From assembly GCA_022414725.1 (NCBI GenBank), contig CM039462.1:8621212-8685211 (forward strand): 64,000 nucleotides of DNA, in the 5' to 3' direction. The position numbers and the translations under genes are program-made. The stretch is from Microglena sp. YARC (taxonomy: Eukaryota; Chlorophyta; Chlorophyceae; Chlamydomonadales; Chlamydomonadaceae). Positions 19,104-29,831 of this stretch are shown piece by piece (the stretch's first letter is position 1; each line of letters starts with the position of its first letter). A model generated the notes under the pieces. The model did not search any database and was not told where the DNA came from. It saw only the letters and a program-made list of their open reading frames with translations.

Positions 19104-22094
19104 TTGGGGGGGGCCCTACTCCAGCTATGTGTAGTAACTGGTCTTATCATCCTTAACGGTAGAACAGAAGGTGATATGCAAGGTGCACATACCTTCTTTG
19201 CAGATGGCATGGACAAGAAATCTGTCATTGATTATGCGCTAGCCGCCCCTAGTCTTCTCAACACCCCAGGAGTCAAGTTTAGTGTGGCTCCCAAGCATGA
19301 CTGCCCTCTCAGGCCCGGGGGTGGAAAGTTTGACCACATGCCTATCACACTCCACATACCAGATGCTGCCCTTAGGCCTTCTCAAGGTACTATTAGTACA
19401 CCTGCTGGTGGTAAACCTTCGCCCAAACTGAAATGGAAAGACAACTATGTCCAGATGTATGCACACACAATTAAGCGTGATCCAGACGTTAACCGATTAC
19501 TTGACAATGCACTCCATAGCTCATCTATGGAAGATTCAGAGAAGGGGATTGCTAGTGCTATTGAACTAGCCATAAGCAAATGCACACCATGTCACAAACC
19601 TGTAGCTAAGCGTAAGCACGGGCCCGTGAACGCATGGTATGATGATGAATGCAATCGTGCTAGACAGGCAGCAAGCCAAGCAGAACATCAACATGGCTCT
19701 AGCTCTGACTTGGCTGGTTCTATGCACAAGGAGTACAAGAGGATTCTCAGAAGAAAGAAGAGGAAGTGGCTAGAAACACGCATGGAGAACCTTCATACGA
19801 ATCTTCGGCATAATCCGAAAAGTTTTTGGAAAGAAGTGCGTGAGCCTAACAAGGCCACTACGGCAGATATCACAATTCATGATTGGACTGATTATTTTGC
19901 AGACCTCTTTGATGTGCAAGTAGGTATTGATCCAAGTCTGGATGCTAGGGACTTTGTCCCTCAAGCTGATGGACCTCAGATAGAGGCCGCACCAACATGG
20001 TTATGTCAAGACTTTACCACCCAGGAGGTGTTTTCTGTTCTCCAATCCCTACGGAAAAACTCCTCCCCCGGGGTAGATGGTATCCCTGCAGAATGGTACA
20101 GATTTGCTTCCCATGAGGCCAACTCCCGATTTGTACAAGCTATGACTAACCTGTTTAATCTCATCTGGAAGACTTCTTACCCCAGCCAATGGGCTGCAGC
20201 TGCCTTAGTACCCGTACCCAAATCCAAAGGCAGTGTGTATGACAAGGACAACTATCGAGGTCTTGCGGTGAGCAACTCCATAGGAAAGATCTTCTCCCTT
20301 TGCATGCTACGTAGACTAGATGATTGGTCAGAAGAATTCGACCTCAGAGCCGCTGGCCAATATGGATTTAGAAGTGGTAGGGGTACTGCAGATGCATCAT
20401 TCATTCTTAACCATATTGTAGATAAATATAGAGAAAAGAAAAAACCACTCTTTGTGGCTTTTGTTGATTTCAAGAAGGCTTATGATTGGGTCAACAGAGA
20501 CTTGCTATGGGATTGCTTAGCAAGGCTAGGAGTCAAGGACCCCTATCTCAGTATTCTGAAGTCCATGTATAATCATGTTGTTTTCCAAGTTCGCCTACCT
20601 GGGGACATTGGATCCTCCTTTCCATCCCTTGTAGGAGTTAAACAAGGAGACCCCCTATCCCCACTCCTATTCGGTCTGTTCATTGATAGAATTGAATCGT
20701 TCCTCCAATCCAAGCTCCCAAATGTAGGGGCTGAGCTTAGGGGAAAGATTCTGCAACTGTTACTTTATGCTGATGACCTAGCTATAATGGCAGAATCCCC
20801 GGTAGATATGCAAGCGATGCTTGACTGCCTGAGAGATTTCTGCGAGGCTACTAAGATGGCTGTGAATATAAAGAAAACTGAGATTGTCGTTTTCAACAAA
20901 CAATTCTGTGATGAGGCCCGCATGGATCCTGATTACAAATTTGTCTATGATGGAGCACAACTTTCTACAAAGTTATCTTTTATCTACTTGGGATCCCTCT
21001 TTGTGGATGGTGACTCAAGCAATCGTGCAAAAGCTGCTTTTTCTAGGATGCTCACTAAGGCCCAAAAGGCACACCACATGCTTCGTAGGCGATGCCATAC
21101 TATGGAGATATACAATATTGATATTCTCACCCACCTGTTTGATTCTCTTGTACAACCTATCCTGAATTTTGGCTGTGAGGTGTGGGCTCCTTCTATTCTG
21201 AACAACACACTTATCTCAAATGACCATGCTTGTGAGAAATGGCATAGAGGTATACTTAAACAAATGTTGGGTGTTTGCCAATCTACTACATCTAATATTA
21301 TCATGGAAGAGCTGGGTAGAACCCCGTTGTGTTTTGCTTGGCTTAAACAAGCTTTGCGCTTCTGGAACAAGACCATACATAAAGAACCTGAGGATCTCAT
21401 TAGAATGGCTCTTGAGGAATCTTTTGACTCCAACACTGGCTGGGTTCATGACTTGCGTTGTGCTCTCCACAAGCTAGGATCCAGTAAAAACATCAACATT
21501 TTGGAGGCTGTCGATGTCGAAGGTATTATGTCTGAAGTTTTTGAGTCATGGAGGTTTAAGTACCCAAGTGACACCAATGCAGTTAGAGACATCCCTGATG
21601 AGAGAAGGGTTGGCTTTAAACGCCTCCGATACCAAAAATGGTTCGCAGCCAACAGCAATGATGAGAATGGCTTGATTCCCTTTACATCCGCCTTACATAA
21701 GCAGGATCAGATTCGTTCTATAGCACAGTTTAGAATGGGTTCCCATTGGCTGAACACAGAAAGAATGAGGGTGGTGGATAGAGCACACATCCCTCGCTCA
21801 ATGAGACACTGTCAAATGTGTGGGTTCCAAAAAACTGAGGATGAAATGCATATGTTTGAGTGCCCTTTTTATAATGATATTCGCCTCCGCTACCAGAATC
21901 TGTTTACAGATATTTATAGGCATGTCCATGAGGATACCGACTTAACCGTATGGAATGTGGAATTCTGCGATTCCACATTCAGAACCTTTATGAATGGAAA
22001 TGGCACTAAGTCTTTTTGGAGCAACCTAGCCGACTATCTTTCTACTTGTAGAAGAGCAAGACAGGAAGCCCTGGACTGCTTAGTGGCACCGTAA
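19104..22094 (+). CDS. LINE reverse transcriptase ORF
   Basis: An uninterrupted frame of 996 codons. It opens with the end of the endonuclease (KSVIDYALA, then GKFDHMPI, the terminal His motif). RT motifs follow: SSPGVDGIPAEW, GFRSGRGTADA, FVDFKKAYD, KQGDPLSPLLF, and the catalytic YADD at about residue 555 (20766-20777). A C-terminal Cys-Cys-His-Cys motif (CQMC, then H-x3-C) lies near 21810-21865. No RNase H was found. The first codon is not ATG, so this is a frame segment continuing from the endonuclease. The protein would reverse transcribe the element's own RNA at the nicked target. Confidence 0.9.
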   Translation: MGGALLQLCVVTGLIILNGRTEGDMQGAHTFFADGMDKKSVIDYALAAPSLLNTPGVKFSVAPKHDCPLRPGGGKFDHMPITLHIPDAALRPSQGTISTPAGGKPSPKLKWKDNYVQMYAHTIKRDPDVNRLLDNALHSSSMEDSEKGIASAIELAISKCTPCHKPVAKRKHGPVNAWYDDECNRARQAASQAEHQHGSSSDLAGSMHKEYKRILRRKKRKWLETRMENLHTNLRHNPKSFWKEVREPNKATTADITIHDWTDYFADLFDVQVGIDPSLDARDFVPQADGPQIEAAPTWLCQDFTTQEVFSVLQSLRKNSSPGVDGIPAEWYRFASHEANSRFVQAMTNLFNLIWKTSYPSQWAAAALVPVPKSKGSVYDKDNYRGLAVSNSIGKIFSLCMLRRLDDWSEEFDLRAAGQYGFRSGRGTADASFILNHIVDKYREKKKPLFVAFVDFKKAYDWVNRDLLWDCLARLGVKDPYLSILKSMYNHVVFQVRLPGDIGSSFPSLVGVKQGDPLSPLLFGLFIDRIESFLQSKLPNVGAELRGKILQLLLYADDLAIMAESPVDMQAMLDCLRDFCEATKMAVNIKKTEIVVFNKQFCDEARMDPDYKFVYDGAQLSTKLSFIYLGSLFVDGDSSNRAKAAFSRMLTKAQKAHHMLRRRCHTMEIYNIDILTHLFDSLVQPILNFGCEVWAPSILNNTLISNDHACEKWHRGILKQMLGVCQSTTSNIIMEELGRTPLCFAWLKQALRFWNKTIHKEPEDLIRMALEESFDSNTGWVHDLRCALHKLGSSKNINILEAVDVEGIMSEVFESWRFKYPSDTNAVRDIPDERRVGFKRLRYQKWFAANSNDENGLIPFTSALHKQDQIRSIAQFRMGSHWLNTERMRVVDRAHIPRSMRHCQMCGFQKTEDEMHMFECPFYNDIRLRYQNLFTDIYRHVHEDTDLTVWNVEFCDSTFRTFMNGNGTKSFWSNLADYLSTCRRARQEALDCLVAP

Positions 22095-22422
22095 TTTATT
22101 ATCCCTTTTTTTTCTTCTTGAGACTTCTCATTTGTTAGCTTCTTACCTCCGCCACTGTAAGTGGTTGAGATCTGGGTCCTGCTCTAAGGGGTTTAATACC
22201 TACGCCACCAAAACGGTGGTTGGGAGTTTGGTTTGTTTGTCCTCGACACACCCCTGATGTAATGGGTTTTTTGCTTTGTGGGTGCTTTTTCTTTTTGTTT
22301 AAAGCACAGAGTCTCATACACCCTCGCGGTGTCAAGTAGACTTTAACATGTAATGTAATGTAATGTAATGTAAGTAACATTATCAATTCAAAGAAAAGCA
22401 TTCTTGGAGCCAAGGAATGGAA

Positions 22423-23782
22423 ACAAGCACGCGTGCGAGAGAGAGAGGGACTGTTATGTAGAGAAAAATAAAAATGGTGTGTATAAGTACCTTACCATCT
22501 ACCGTGTAGACATGCTACGTTCATTTCCTCACGAAAGCAGCCCTTCTCATGACAAGTGGGAACTTCAATGTGAGTGAGCTCCATCAGTACTGGGTTGAGT
22601 GATCCCCTGACGTAGTGTTTTGGCCGCGCCAGGTTTGAAACAGTTCTGATCAGAGGGTCCCTCTAGTTCTGATCCGTTTTGCTGCCAACGTTGCCGCGCA
22701 GGCGTGTCCGGGCCCGGGTACACCCCCGGGTACACCAGGGGACAGCTAGGCCCAGCTAGGCCATATGTAAATCCTGCTCGCCTGCCTCGGCCCCTGCCAG
22801 TCAAATATGCGCTTAGCTTCAAATACATTCCGTTGCCGCTGCCCGGCCCCTAGATATCATTCATGTCTACATATCTTCCCTACGACAGTCACCCCTCAAC
22901 AGTTCGACGCATCTAACCACCACCTCGCCACCCTGCTTGAATCTCCGCACTACTGAGATTTTGCGCGATCCTGCGATTAGCACCTTGTCTTCGTGCTCTG
23001 CGCATTCTTTCGAGCCTGTAGCACGCGAGCAGCCCCAGATCTAGACACGCGTCAGCAGTAGAATCGTAGGCAGGGCACGCGGGCGCGCGGGCGTGCAGGC
23101 GGCAACGTTTTAAGACTCCGACAACAGCCCACGAGCTCGCCAAAGTTAATAAGGCATGGACACCTGAAGGACATCAGCAGTTTTTCCGGTGAGTAGGTTC
23201 CATGTGTCTGAGAGTGCATGGGTGCATCTTATATAACTGTACATCTGCAGATGTACATCGATCAGCCTGACGTGTCGACGAGCGTTGGCCCCCCGTGAAC
23301 TCCCTTGTCCAATCCTTCCGAAACTGCGCATCTGCCCCTTTACCGCCCTTCTGAGCCCCTCTGACCGAGAAAGGTTTCTTGTCAGAGTGCATACGGAGTG
23401 AGATTGAGTGATTTTGTGTGTTTTTCAGACCCATCCCCTGGGATTTTTTTTGTCGAAAACCGTTTAAACACCGGTTAAGTTTTCTACTTCATAAGTGGTT
23501 GTTGCCACAGCGCTTGCAAGCCCATAGGAACAAACCTCAAGGCCATCAGACCACCCTAGCCAAGGTTTCAATTTTTAGTGGTCAGTTTAGCACTTTTGGA
23601 CCCATTTTGGCCCACGTGAGGTAGCTACACTGCTTTCTTTTGCCTCTCCTATTGCCAACCTGTTGGCATACATGCACGCAGTACATACACAAAGGCATGG
23701 GGCCAAGGATCGAGGCAGGGTGGAATGGTAGCGACCCCCTAATTCGCTCAATATGTCCCCCCCCCCCCCCCCCCCCCCCCCC
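22423..23782. other. Intergenic region, no gene recognised
   Basis: GC-richer sequence with a CCGGGCCCGGGTACACC stretch near 22709. It ends in a run of about 24 C at 23759-23782 that borders the LTR element. No exon or RNA gene was seen. Confidence 0.5.
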
Positions 23783-24029
23783 TGTGAATTTCCGGAGTAT
23801 GTGCAGAGCACAGAGACGAGGGGAAGACGGTAAGGATAAGATCTTTACAGTTAGATAAGCATTCGATCAATGCGCTAGGAGGAAGTACTGAGATGGCGCG
23901 GCACCTCAGGGTACCGGCATCAGAGTCCGTGCCATAGCTGGCAGCGGCATCGCAGTACAGTGCAGCAGGACGGTAGACCTGTGCACTCTAAGTCACTCTA
24001 GGTGAACCGGTGAAACCCGGTGAATAACA
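23783..24029 (-). repeat. 3' LTR of the minus-strand element
   Basis: 247 bp with TG...CA ends, same length as the repeat at 28693 and about 97% identical by eye. The polypurine tract lies just outside it at about 24030-24039. Confidence 0.85.
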
Positions 24030-24039
24030 TCCCCCCCAA

Positions 24040-26020
24040 TTCCTGGTATTCTTCATTCTGAAGAATTCCAGGAATTAGAGGAGTTAAAAAACTAGAGTGA
24101 CAAATAAAACTTATGATGGAGGTACAATACATTTGTAACTCATCAGACTTGTCAAGGAGTTCATGATAAAATTATACTGGCTGTGGCGAGGCAGGCTGGC
24201 TCAGCAAAGATGGTTATCATGTCTAAAGAACTCTCAATCACTGATCTAGGCTGGCAGCTTAAAGGGCTGCCATGGAGGTACAGACTTAAGCTGGATAGAA
24301 GAGAGCAGCCAGTCATGGTGCAATCAATCAATATCAAGGAAAGGTCTGCGGGATCAGGCTCGGGCCTGTCAGGAGGGTGCTGGGGTGAACTCCTAGGAGC
24401 TGCAAGGAGGCTGCAGGGCATACTACTAGGGGCTGCAGGGAAGCTGCAGGGAATGATTCAAGATGGCATAGCACATTAGCAGATGTCTTCAAAGAAATGT
24501 CAGTCTAGCTGACAAGTAGCTGGCCCTGATAGGAAGCTGCAAAGGGACAGCAGGCTAGATTGCAGGGAAGCTGCTAGGAAACTAAAGGGGACTGCAGATA
24601 GGCTGCAGGCTAGGTTGCAGAGAGGCTGCTATGGGGCTGGAAGGATTTGTTCCGGACAGGATGTCTGGACTAGTCCCCCCATCATTTGGGTGTCTGAGCT
24701 GGATTGCTTGTAACCTAAATTAAAACGCAGACATCTGGTAGAGACTAGGATAATTCTAAATTCAAAATTTGACTGCCTGTGTGTGAAGGTACATGGGGCA
24801 GTACAGGTGGCGTACAATCTAATAAATTCTAGAGTGTTCAGGTCTAGTACAACAGATGGGGAGCAATGTTTTAACTACTAGGTGCCTGGCGTGCTGAGGA
24901 AGCTGTCAAGGGCAAGCTGATGGCGGACTTGAGCTAGGAATGCTGCAGGGTAACTACAAGGTGTCAGCAGCTTGGGGCTGCGAGGTAGCTAGGGTCGCTG
25001 CAAGGGCACTAGGAGCGGATAAGAAAATGCAGGGACGGTAGGGACTGCTGGTGCTGTTGGGGCCTGCTGGGTCATTGCAGATCAACGTAAGCATAGCTGT
25101 GAAAGCTGCAGGGAATGCAAGGGCTGCAGGGAATACAACTAATGATGTCTGTGCTAGGCTCCCCCATAATTTGGGAGTGAAGGCTAAGTACTGAAATGCT
25201 AAATTAGAATCGGGCAGGCATCATGTTGTCAGCATGAAAACATCGAAGGGGTAGAAGCTTGAACGGCACGTGGCTAAGTACATGTGGCAGTACGGGGCAG
25301 ATCAAGAATTAATTCCTAGAGTGTACATTACTAATTATTTAACAGATGGTGGGGATTAGCAAATCGCACTATGTAACTATGCCATGAGGTTGACTATGCA
25401 CTGGAAGGTACATGGAATCTGCAGGTCGCTAGTGCTGTACAGCGCTGCAGTTTGGTGCATGTAGATCCTCACACGAGGGTATCGCTCATGCAACAGATCT
25501 GTTGTACAGCATTGCAGTTCAGTGCACAACAATTCAATACAGCAGTGCATTACACATGGGTTGTACGTTAGTACCGTACAGCACTTAAATCTGTGCAGTA
25601 CAGTACATCTGGCTGTACATCAGTGCATTAGGATTATGTTACACGCAGATGAAGGTCAGCTCACGAGGGTATCGCTCATGCTTATATCTGCATGCAAGAA
25701 TAGGTCACATCACATGATGCATTGCAGGTTAGTGCAGCAGTACTTCTGTACATCAGCACATGGGCAGCACAGATGCATGCAATGCATAGGTCAGTCCCCT
25801 TGTCTGTACATCAGGACATTTCCCTTCCATGCTATATACCTCCCCATGTTCCCCTTCACAAGTGTGTCCTTCAACCGATACCCACAAGGATGCATGGTCG
25901 CTTGCATGTCCTGTGGTGGTAGCGTGGGAAGGGCAGGTGGTTAATGCCTTGGAGGGCAGAGGTGAGTGGAAGGTGGTGTGATCTGATGATAGTTATCATG
26001 TCAGGAGTGGGGCTGAGAAA
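24040..26020. other. LTR-element interior without coding capacity
   Basis: On either strand this region lacks a plausible domain. It shows repeated GCTGCAGGGAA and GAAGCTGCAGGG motifs, CAGCAGTGCATTACA-type segments, and two related blocks (about 24655-24900 and 25150-25400). It may be the decayed pol region or non-coding filler. Confidence 0.5.
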
Positions 26021-26022
26021 GA

Positions 26023-27042
26023 GTGTTTGGGACCCCGTCAGGCCACCTACATTGGTTTCAGGATTGCATGAATGAGATCCCTAATTATTCACCTCCTAGC
26101 CACCTTGTAGGCCTTGTATTCTTTTCTGCCAATTCTACTGCCTTTGCACTTGCCGAGTGCGAAGTCAAATACGTAGAAGAACGTACTCGGTTACATGTTC
26201 TGAGATATGGACCTAGGAAAACCCCAGCCCCTAGGACCGCTTCTATTCCCACCATTCCAAACCCGAAATCCACGCCACCGGATTGGTTTGTTCAAATCCA
26301 AGCTGACTCCGACAGAAAATTGAGAGAAGTGCACAATCAGCTCAAAGACGTGCAACACCAGCTGCAAGATATGAACCGTCAGCGGGAACATGATAACTGG
26401 GTTCGGCAACGCTATCCCGCATCCACAGTAACCAGCCACTATAGCATACCAGATGATCTTGCTGACCGCTTGCATGGGGGGCTACACTCACCCTCACCTG
26501 CAGCTGAACCAACATGCTCACCTGTTGATCACACTCACCTGCATGAGGGGCTACACTCACCCCCACCTGCAGCTGAACCAACATGCCCACCTGTTGATCA
26601 CAATCCCCTGCATGAGGGGCTACACTCACCCTCACCTGCAGCTGAACTGACATGCTCGCTTGTTGATCACGCTCACCTGCATGGGGGACTACACTCACCC
26701 TCACCTGCAGTTATTCATGTACTTGCGTCTGATACCATCCCTGCAACACCCTTGTGTATCCTCGTTGCCATCCCCCATAGGAAAATCACACCAGCTCTCC
26801 AACTTGCAAGTGCTGATGATGAGTGCAACACTCATGACATGAACCACTTGCATGGGGGGGAATTGCCTGACCATTCTGTCCTCCCTCCTGATGTCTCTAA
26901 TGACTTGCATGGGGGGGACATGAACACCTATGTTCCCACATCCACATCCTGCTCTAGTGATGAGGAACCAACTCCCACTAAGCACAGCAACACCACCACC
27001 ACCTGGCATACTGTCAGGTGGTGGTGGTGTTGCTGTGCTTAG
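26023..27042 (+). pseudogene. Inverted second gag-like copy
   Basis: A 339-codon plus-strand frame homologous to the minus-strand gag-like ORF. It lacks the N-terminal 100 residues but keeps FGTPSGHLHWFQDCMN. Its middle has a different insert, including a helical KLREVHNQLKDVQHQLQDM segment and a 69-bp tandem repeat. It is antisense to the element and its last codons run into the opposite arm, so it is probably not expressed as Gag. Confidence 0.6.
26467..26710 (+). repeat. 69-bp coding minisatellite
   Basis: Three complete units and one partial unit of 23 codons (LHGGLHSPSPAAEPTCSPV, then DHTH), in frame and lightly diverged, within the inverted gag-like copy. Confidence 0.85.
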
Positions 27043-27325
27043 TGTGAGTTGGTTCCTCATCACTAGAGCAGGATGTGGATGTGGATGTGGGAACATAGGT
27101 GTTCATGTCCCCCCCATGCAAGTCATTAGAGACATCAGGAGGGAGGACAGAATGGTCAGGCAATTCCCCCCCATGCAAGTGGTTCATGTCATGAGTGTTG
27201 CACTCATCATCAGCACTTGCAAGTTGGAGAGCTGGTGTGATTTTCCTATGGGGGATGGCAACGAGGATACACAAGGGTGTTGCAGGGATGGTATCAGATG
27301 CGAGTGTAGGGATAACTGCAGGTGA
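26705..27325. repeat. Near-perfect palindrome, about 310-bp arms
   Basis: The arms 26705-27003 and 27017-27325 are nearly identical inverted copies around a spacer of about 10 bp (GCATACTGT). The centre is CACCACCACCACCTG facing CAGGTGGTGGTGGTG. Beyond the arms, homology resumes at lower identity (about 85% by eye) at 26020-26200 and 27640-27800, in the gag-like coding part. Confidence 0.85.
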
Positions 27326-28030
27326 GGGAGCACGTGCAAGTTCGGCTGCTTGTGATAGCAATTCCCCCCCATGCAAGTGGCCAGGTCTGTCCCCATCATC
27401 ATTGTGGACAGATTTGTTGTCCCTAGCAGATGTGGCAGCAGGGATGCACAAAGATGCTGGAGGGACAATATCAAATTCAGGTCGCAATGACCTGAGGTAG
27501 TTGGTTGCAATGCGGTCTCTCTGCCGATCTAGGTAGATGGCAGGCGATGTATGTACAATGATTCCTTCACCACAGTAGTAGTCAATCCACTCCATTTTTC
27601 TATGTCCATGATTCAGTACATGTACTCGAGCACGTTCTTCTTCGTATTTGACTTCGCACAAGGCAAGTGCAAGGGAAGTAGAATTGGCAGTATAGAATAC
27701 AAGGCCTTCAAGGTGGCTAGGAGGTGAAAAATCATCAGGGATCCCATTCATGCAATCCTGAAACCAATGTAGGTGGCCTGACGGGGTCCCAAACATTCTT
27801 TCAAGGTGTGGAAGGATCAGTTGGGGATGAGAAAAGAGAAGGTCTACTTCGGCTAGGATGTGGGGGGCTAAGTGTTCAGCAATGATGCAAGCCCCCGTAA
27901 TGAGTTCATTATAGTCACCTAGCCTATCTGTAGCCATGTCCAGCTTGTCGTTGATGTAGTGCTCCCATCTGAACCAGTCAGATTTAATTCCAGTAAATAG
28001 CATAAAGCAATCCTTGTCAAGTAGTCCCAT
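27014..28030 (-). CDS. Gag-like protein of the LTR element
   Basis: A 338-codon frame starting with ATG (28030), about 660 bp downstream of the 5' LTR, the usual position of gag. Its N-terminal 200 residues are a compact helical region with many Trp/Leu/His (FTGIKSDWFRWEHYI and FGTPSGHLHWFQDCM). The C-terminal third is low-complexity and acidic, with a repeated LHGGELP/LHGGDM motif. No zinc knuckle or protease motif was seen. The Gag assignment rests on position and general character, not on a recognised domain. The end of the frame crosses the centre of the palindrome. Confidence 0.55.
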   Translation of the reverse strand: MGLLDKDCFMLFTGIKSDWFRWEHYINDKLDMATDRLGDYNELITGACIIAEHLAPHILAEVDLLFSHPQLILPHLERMFGTPSGHLHWFQDCMNGIPDDFSPPSHLEGLVFYTANSTSLALALCEVKYEEERARVHVLNHGHRKMEWIDYYCGEGIIVHTSPAIYLDRQRDRIATNYLRSLRPEFDIVPPASLCIPAATSARDNKSVHNDDGDRPGHLHGGELLSQAAELARAPSPAVIPTLASDTIPATPLCILVAIPHRKITPALQLASADDECNTHDMNHLHGGELPDHSVLPPDVSNDLHGGDMNTYVPTSTSTSCSSDEEPTHTKHSNTTTT

Positions 28031-28692
28031 TGTAGGGATTCTTCACGCAGTCCTTGGAAGAGGCAGGATGAAGAATGAGGGATAGGCGACAGTTGGAATT
28101 AATCCATTGACGTGGCCATCGGCGATCTGGAGGTGTCCCCATCAGGCGTTCAGCCGGATAAGATCCGTCGGGTGTGGCCACGGAGCAGGATGGGTGGCGT
28201 CGGGGGCGTTGACAGAGGGTGTTATTTGAGCGATGGACGGGGGGGGGGGGGGCGGGGGGGGGGGGGAGATGGACGTTGCGAGGCAACAGGGGATAAATGG
28301 AATCTGGTGGTGAGGGGGCGAGTTGGAGGTGGAGGCCAACTTGGGATAGATCTGGAGAGATGATAGGTCAGGAGGTGGTTGAGAGGTGGCTGAGATTGCT
28401 TACGCAACGGGACGTGGGAGATGGGAAGGGGGGGGTGGGGGCGCAGTGGTGGTAGAGATGGTTGTCAGTGGTGTGGGCTGGACGACAGCATGAGGCTCAA
28501 TGGAGCAGGATCAATCCGGATACGCGGATGATATACCGCACAAGAGTGGTGTCCGAGCGGGGAGGTTCTTGTCGGGTGGATAGCCTTACTCGATCCTTTC
28601 AATTGATCCGCTCCGCGCGACAACAATCAAAATGTCCTTCAGCTCGGAATACCGTCAAGCAAGGACAATTTAAAGCGAATGGGACCTTAACC

Positions 28693-28939
28693 TGTGAATT
28701 TCCGGAGTATGTGCAGAGCACAGAGACGAGGGGAAGACGGTAAGGACAAGATCTTTACAGTTAGATAAGCATTCGATCAATGCGCTAGGAGGAAGTGCTG
28801 AGATGGCGCGGCACCTCAGGGTACCGCCATCAGACTCCGTGCCATAGCTGGCGGCGGCATCGCAGTACAGTGCAGCAGGGAGGTAGACCCGTGCACTCTA
28901 AGTCACTCTAGGTGAACCGGTGAAACCCGGTGAATAACA
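28693..28939 (-). repeat. 5' LTR of the minus-strand element
   Basis: Partner of 23783-24029. Immediately inside it the minus strand reads GGTTAAGGTCCCATTCG, which I cannot match to the 3' end of a known tRNA; the primer-binding site is unassigned. Confidence 0.85.
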
Positions 28940-29046
28940 CCCCCCAGTTTGTATTACCTGTTATTCCAGGACGGTGGGTTATCACAACTGAGTGCGAAGC
29001 AGGCTTCTGGATAAGACTCTTACAAAATAGAAGTACAAGATATGTA

Positions 29047-29225
29047 TGTACGTTACAGTCCAGGGGTAGGCCAAATTGGCTCAAGGGACTTGCCCGACCG
29101 TGATAGGAAGGGCTAAAAAGAAAAGGCTTTGATAAACTGAACCCCAAACAATCAATTTACCGACGGGAGCCCTGAGTTCGTGCTACAGTGATCATTTAAT
29201 TCTACAATATTATTAAATCATCAGC
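29047..29225 (-). mobile_element. Microsatellite-tailed retroposon
   Basis: A full-length family member next to the LTR element: TACAGTCCAGGGGTAGGCC, AACTGAACCCCAAACAATC, TGAGTTCGTGCTACAGTGAT, ending near AAATCATCAGCTCA. Its TATG tail is short (about 29041-29055). Confidence 0.75.
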
Positions 29226-29611
29226 TCATATAAGTTGATAATTTGATTGCGCTAATTAAGGATAAACAGAAAAATAAAAAGTGCAAGATAACCTAATATT
29301 GGGCAACGTGATTTACTATGTACAGACCTGTAAGGTTTCTGTATACAAATCAATGTAAACGGAGTACAAATATAAATGGTAAATATAAATGTCCCGTCGA
29401 AGCATGAGGTACTCCTAAACCCCCTAAGCCCTAGCCATCAGTTACCACGTATTCTAGATTACAATCTCAGTTCTCGGTTACATGGTCCCAGCCTCAATGC
29501 TGGATCCCATGCTCGGCGTTTCCTCAGGGATGGTCAAGTTCTATGCTGCCTTGACTTCTTACTCCCCAGTCAAAACTGGGATTTGGTGAGTTGTAAGCCT
29601 CCCATCCCGTT

Positions 29612-29801
29612 TCGACAAATGGCTCAATGGTAGAGCTCGTTGAAACAAGGAGGTGCGGGGTTCGAATCCCTACGGATGCGCTTAAGTGTTCGCGGTCGCT
29701 GCCAACCACCATGGTAGCTTTGCCCAGGTAAAGAAGCAGCCCGTAATCTACCGCAGGAAGACGGGGCTCCATTAATACCGCGCCCCACAAGGCGTTATCA
29801 T
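29612..29801 (+). mobile_element. tRNA-headed SINE, family B
   Basis: The 5' head has Pol III box A (TGGCTCAATGGTAGAGC, 29620) and box B (GGTTCGAATCC, 29659-29669), 39 bp apart as in tRNA genes. The body from about 29690 on matches family A at 56024-56218: CAACC then CATGGTAGCTT, and ACGGGGCTCCATTAATACC through GGCGTTATCAT. The head does not fold into a complete tRNA with an acceptor stem. Confidence 0.8.
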
Positions 29802-29831
29802 ACCTTGCAACACTGGGAGGTGGAAAGTGAC

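Larger units (their letters stand above)
18382..22404 (+). mobile_element. Non-LTR retrotransposon (LINE), APE-type endonuclease plus RT
   Basis: About 4.0 kb: a 5' leader, an APE-like endonuclease region, a long RT frame and a 3' UTR ending in a (TGTAA)n tract near 22346-22372. About 30 bp follow the tract before the target duplication. The endonuclease region is split over frames, so this copy is probably inactive unless the breaks are homopolymer sequencing errors. A 3'-end-only relic of the same family is at 35209-35285. Confidence 0.9.
18364..22422 (+). repeat. 18-bp target-site duplication flanking the LINE
   Basis: TGGAGCCAAGGAATGGAA occurs at 18364-18381 and again at 22405-22422 without mismatch. 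This fits target-primed reverse transcription and fixes the element as 18382-22404. Confidence 0.85.
23783..28939 (-). mobile_element. Non-autonomous LTR retrotransposon, gag-only, with inverted gag duplication
   Basis: Two 247-bp direct repeats bound a 4.66-kb interior. On the minus strand the LTRs start TGTTATTCACC and end AATTCACA. A polypurine tract (TTGGGGGGGA) directly precedes the LTR at 24029, which orients the element minus. A gag-like ORF starts with ATG at 28030. No protease, integrase, RT or RNase H was recognised. The C runs flanking both outer edges (C24 and C6) are compatible with a CCCCC target duplication. The eight differences between LTRs (about 3%) suggest a fairly recent insertion. 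Confidence 0.8.
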
